From assembly GCA_965202955.1 (NCBI GenBank), contig OZ241871.1, forward strand, positions 4,340,001 through 4,404,000: a DNA stretch of 64,000 bases, given 5' to 3'. This stretch comes from Bin5 sp034422415 (lineage in GTDB: Bacteria; Chloroflexota; Anaerolineae; Caldilineales; Caldilineaceae). The translations under genes were made by a program, and so were the position numbers. Under the pieces are notes generated by a model. It saw nothing but the letters and a program-made list of their open reading frames with translations. It made no database searches and had not been told where the DNA came from. Shown piece by piece: positions 61,008 to 64,000 of the stretch. Positions within the stretch are counted from its first letter, which is position 1. Every line of letters begins with the position of its first letter.

Positions 61008-63216
61008 GAGCGACCTCTCCCAAAAATCCGATGAGCTCAACGCTCAATAGCCCGACCAGCACCAGCGCGCCCGCCAGGATCAACATCCCAAACAGCTTCA
61101 GCACCCCCACGCCAAGGGTCCGGCCCATCGGGTAGTTGTGGACCGTCCGAATCTGCACGATCAACAGGACCAGAATCCAGAAGTAAAGCAGGCTCCAGAG
61201 CGCCTCGTACATGCCCCGCTCCTGCACCGTCATCACGTGGCTGAGCAGCGCAATAGGCACCGCGAAAACGATGTACGGCACCAGGCACAACGCAGTCGTG
61301 CGCGCCACCCCCCGAAAGGTCCCCTCGCCGTCGAAAAGCGCCGACACACCGTAGTTCGAGACCGTCCACAACAGCCAGGGCACCGCGATGCGCGCCGACT
61401 CGAAAATCAGGTTCGAGTCCTCCCAGCGCAGCTCCGGCAGCAGATAGGACGCAACCGGACGGTAAACCCGCACCCAATCGAGCACCGAACCGACCGTCGG
61501 CGTCGCCCGCATGTGGAAGGCGATCAGCCACAGGCTCACAATGCGCGCGGCCGCGGCCAGCAGGACCAGCGCGACCACCAGCCACCAGGAGCGCCCAAGC
61601 GCGACGTTCTCCATCGTTTCGACAGGCCGTCTGATGATCCCCCAGGCCAGCGACAGGCCGCGTATGAGGAACGAACCGGCCGGGCGCACCGCTCCAGACA
61701 GCCCGCCCGCGACCACGATCCCGCCCGGCGATGCGCCATCCGCACCGCCGCCGGGCCGGGCATCCCCGTCGCGTCTTCTCCCCAGCCTCCTGAACTGGTG
61801 CGAAATCGCTGGCGAGACGACAACGCCGGCCATCACAAGGAACACAGCCGATACCAGCCAGCCCATATTTTGCCGCAGCTGGTCCTGGCGGTGCTCGTAA
61901 AAGGCGAGCGCATAACCCAACTGGTCGTGCGCCAGCGCATACTCTCGCATCGCCTCCGGCCAGCGCTCCTGGTGATAGAAGGCCGCTGCCATGCCGCTGT
62001 GCGCCAGCTCGTAGTTCGATGCCAAAGCCAGCACGCCCCGCCAGGCCTCCGCTGCCTCCGCGTAGCGTCCGTCATATTGCAGCGCGCTCGCTTTGTGAAC
62101 CAGCCCGGCAAAACGGGTCGGCCTCAGCACGTAGACGACCGAACGCGCCGCGTCCAGGATGTAGAGATAACCGCGGCTGTCGACCTCGATCTCGCTCGGC
62201 AGTCCGAACTCCACCCGCCCGATGCCCATCCGTCCAAACGCCATCAGCAGGTTGCGGTCCTGGTCATACTGGTAAACGCGCCCGCTGCTCTGGTCCAGCA
62301 CAGTAACCGTGCCCACCTCGTCCACCGTCACCGCGCCGAAGCGGTGCGGCGGCTCCCAACCCCGCCGTTTTTCCCCGAAAATGCGGTTCTTGTACAGCTT
62401 CCTCTCCAGGCTCTTCTCTATGAATATATTGACGCCGACCGGGCTCAGTTTCTGCACCTGCCGCGACGACTCGCCGCCAACCGACGTATAGATGAACCCG
62501 TCATTGCCCAGGTACATGTCCGAGTGCGCTGTCGGCGTCGAGAGAAGGATCTTCTCCTTCTGTTCCTCCGTCGCCAGGTACCGGGCCCACAGCCAGCGCA
62601 GGCTGAACGCCTTCCGGTTCGAGCCGAAAAAGCCGCGGAACCGGTTCTGCTGGTCCATCACGATCATCCCGGCGCCCGTGCCCTCGAGATAGTAAATATA
62701 CCCGCGCTTGTCGATCAGCACCTTGCTCGGCGCGGCCGCGTTGATGCCGGTCAGTACGTCACTCTGCGGCGCCCCAAACTCCTGCAGCGTCTCCCCTTTC
62801 TCGGTGACGTTCAGAATGCGCGCGTTCCCGGTGTCCGCAATCCACAGCGTGCCGTCGCCGGGATTACGAAAGATGCCCTGGGGCCGGTCGAGTCCAAACT
62901 CCTCACCCAGAATGCGAACGATCTCGCCATCCTCGCCCAGCTCGATGATGCGGTTGTTTCCCGTGTCCGCGATGTACAGATGCCCGCTTGCCCGGTCCAG
63001 GAAAATGTCGCGCGGGGTCGACAGCTCGTCCGGGTCGGCGGCGAACTTGTCGATGACGTGGTCGAGAATGTAGGGATCGGGAATCGGAAGCTGGCGGCCG
63101 GCGTGGTCAACCGTATAGCTGCGGTACTGTTCGATCGTCTCCTGCCCGCGTGCAACGCCCGCACCGGCCAGGAGCAGCGTACAGATCAACAGGACCAGAC
63201 GGTGAGTTCGTTTCAT
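60982..63216 (-). CDS. NHL-repeat, TPR-like, Yip1-domain membrane protein
   Basis: A 744-residue three-part protein. A signal peptide (LVLLICTLLLAGAGVARG) leads to NHL-type beta-propeller blades (STPRDIFLDRASGHLYIADT, PQGIFRNPGDGTLWIADT, PSEIEVDSRGYLYILD) over about residues 60-390. A short TPR-like helical stretch follows (GRYAEAAEAWRGVLALAS, PEAMREYALAHDQ), then a membrane helix near 465 and a glycine-rich linker. A Yip1-type module of about five helices begins RGLSLAWGIIRRPVETMENV. The propeller would be outside the cell. ATG 63216 precedes the signal peptide; the frame to 63273 adds 19 unlike residues. Probably a sensor or scaffold for the transport system. Confidence 0.85.
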   Translation of the reverse strand: MKRTHRLVLLICTLLLAGAGVARGQETIEQYRSYTVDHAGRQLPIPDPYILDHVIDKFAADPDELSTPRDIFLDRASGHLYIADTGNNRIIELGEDGEIVRILGEEFGLDRPQGIFRNPGDGTLWIADTGNARILNVTEKGETLQEFGAPQSDVLTGINAAAPSKVLIDKRGYIYYLEGTGAGMIVMDQQNRFRGFFGSNRKAFSLRWLWARYLATEEQKEKILLSTPTAHSDMYLGNDGFIYTSVGGESSRQVQKLSPVGVNIFIEKSLERKLYKNRIFGEKRRGWEPPHRFGAVTVDEVGTVTVLDQSSGRVYQYDQDRNLLMAFGRMGIGRVEFGLPSEIEVDSRGYLYILDAARSVVYVLRPTRFAGLVHKASALQYDGRYAEAAEAWRGVLALASNYELAHSGMAAAFYHQERWPEAMREYALAHDQLGYALAFYEHRQDQLRQNMGWLVSAVFLVMAGVVVSPAISHQFRRLGRRRDGDARPGGGADGASPGGIVVAGGLSGAVRPAGSFLIRGLSLAWGIIRRPVETMENVALGRSWWLVVALVLLAAAARIVSLWLIAFHMRATPTVGSVLDWVRVYRPVASYLLPELRWEDSNLIFESARIAVPWLLWTVSNYGVSALFDGEGTFRGVARTTALCLVPYIVFAVPIALLSHVMTVQERGMYEALWSLLYFWILVLLIVQIRTVHNYPMGRTLGVGVLKLFGMLILAGALVLVGLLSVELIGFLGEVALEIMRIII

Positions 63217-63379
63217 GCCGCCAATCGGGAGGGGCGCCCCTCTACACCTGGAGCGCTGTCGAATTGCGATCACACCTGCGCGAGGGTACGGTTTGAAACG
63301 CGCCTACAACGTCAGAGGCTTCGCTGCAGCGCAAGGCCGGCTGCTTCCGGAAAAACAAGAGTGTGAATTCAATTGCTAT

Positions 63380-63418
63380 GGGGAGCGGGAGACGGGGTCC
63401 GTCCTGTCCCCGCTCCCC
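63380..63418 (-). other. GC-rich stem-loop after the first solute-binding protein gene
   Basis: GGGGAGCGGG (63380-63389) pairs with CCCGCTCCCC (63409-63418) around a 19-base loop. On the minus strand no T-run follows, so it is more likely a transcript-stabilising or partial-termination structure, which often follows binding-protein genes, than a full terminator. Confidence 0.5.
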
Positions 63419-63454
63419 TTTACCTCGTTTCAAAAAGCCAGTGAGCCCCGGCAA

Positions 63455-64000
63455 TTACTCAAGGCCGGCAGCCTCGCGCAGTTCAGCGCGAACCCTAGTT
63501 GCTTCCGCTTGCCACTCCTCGGCCAGCTGCTGCGGTGTGATCCGGCCATCGAAGATATGACCCGCTCCGCCCTCGCTGCAGCGCTCTTCGCCGCCGTATC
63601 TCGAGCCGCAACGGGCCTCGATCCAGTGCATCATATCGCCGTCCATCCAATCCCAGCCGGAGAAGGTAGGCGGATACTTGATGTCTCTGCGGTAATTCGC
63701 CACCGAGACGGCGCCCGAATTGTCCTTGGCCGCCAGCTCATCCAGCCACGGATCCTCTCCGAAACTATTCAGCGCCGAAGGAGGTCCGGCAATCGTCATG
63801 ATGGCCCGGGCAATTTCCGGCTGAAGCTGCATCGACGCCAGCTCGAAGGCAGCTTCGTGGTTTTCCGGAGGGCTGGTCGCGACAATGCCCGCGCCCCAAG
63901 TCCCCTCGTATCCGTACTCGTGTGAGCCCGGCACCATGCCCGGCATCTCCGAGAACCCGATCAACTCCACCATGTCGTGCATATCCTTGTCGTAGGCAAT
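63455..64000 (-). CDS. ABC sugar-binding protein, C-terminal part (cut by window end)
   Basis: The frame is open through base 64000, so only the last 181 residues are seen (the ATG at 63982 is internal). The visible part has the C-terminal lobe pattern of a CUT1 binding protein: GTWGAGIVATSPPENHEAAF, where a residue run describes replacement of helix segments, then ELASMQLQPEIARAIMT, and the end ITPQQLAEEWQAEATRVRAE, very like the usual 'TPEQALDEWQKRANE'. It is followed by a stem-loop and then by the NHL-Yip1 gene, 238 bases downstream. It is the first gene of the operon visible here; the true start of the operon is outside the window. Confidence 0.82.
   Translation of the reverse strand: MAYDKDMHDMVELIGFSEMPGMVPGSHEYGYEGTWGAGIVATSPPENHEAAFELASMQLQPEIARAIMTIAGPPSALNSFGEDPWLDELAAKDNSGAVSVANYRRDIKYPPTFSGWDWMDGDMMHWIEARCGSRYGGEERCSEGGAGHIFDGRITPQQLAEEWQAEATRVRAELREAAGLE

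Noticed and set aside
61138..63366. Plus-strand open frame of 742 codons
   Set aside because: Antisense of the NHL-Yip1 gene.

Overview
The window is high-GC bacterial DNA, densely packed, with the character of a Chloroflexota genome (a Caldilineales- or Anaerolineae-like lineage is my best guess). This is inferred from the gene set: a UPF0182 giant membrane protein, a TrmI-type tRNA m1A58 methyltransferase, a LysW-dependent M20 hydrolase, PAC2, a bacterial RIO1-type kinase, proline/threonine-linker SH3 lipoproteins and many sugar ABC operons. No rRNA, CRISPR array, insertion sequence, prophage or replication origin was seen. Sigma70-like promoters are easy to read, with several near-consensus boxes at 16-18 bp spacing.

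Layout. 1-1420: the 3' part of serS, then a tRNA-Ser(TGA), tRNA-Ser(GCT), tRNA-Arg(GCG) cluster. 1.6-17.3 kb: mixed metabolic and orphan genes (penicillin acylase-type Ntn hydrolase, a frameshifted orphan higA, a uronate dehydrogenase-like epimerase with two tandem DinB-like genes, UPF0182, a degenerate nucleotidyltransferase, a PHP protein, TrmI, an uncharacterised lipoprotein, a SIS-domain isomerase, an acyl-CoA dehydrogenase). 17.8-30.3 kb: information processing and core metabolism on the + strand: EF-G-like GTPase, an AT-richer DUF4268/nuclease-like gene, a processive GT2 glycosyltransferase, then a promoter-led run of a 71-aa protein, polA, argS, serA and an SH3 lipoprotein. 30.3-34.9 kb (-): lysK, PAC2, a methyltransferase, an orphan PyrK-like flavin/Fe-S protein and a small membrane protein. 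35.2-39.2 kb (+): a DUF58-transglutaminase pair. 39.3-42.7 kb (-): RIO kinase, a 21-codon mini-ORF with an excellent Shine-Dalgarno, and a VOC-cupin-SDR operon. 42.9-48.9 kb: a solute-binding lipoprotein, a homocysteine methyltransferase-family protein, an M20 peptidase, a methyltransferase and a BNR-repeat protein.

49.0-64.0 kb (-) is the most striking region: an unbroken, tightly overlapping operon. In transcription order it encodes a solute-binding protein (cut by the window end), an NHL-TPR-Yip1 membrane protein, a secreted DUF5696 protein, a permease pair, a 982-aa solute-binding protein with two beta-sandwich modules at its N-terminus, a second permease pair, a cytochrome P450, a Gfo/Idh/MocA oxidoreductase and an HpcH/HpaI aldolase. 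It ends at a perfect 12-bp bidirectional terminator hairpin. It contains no transport ATPase. I read it as a surface carbohydrate-capture, processing and uptake system coupled to oxidative sugar-acid breakdown; the substrate cannot be told from sequence.

Start codons were moved from the longest open frame where a ribosome binding site, an ATGA overlap or family length argued for it; each case is stated. All functional calls rest on motif recognition by eye, with no database search.
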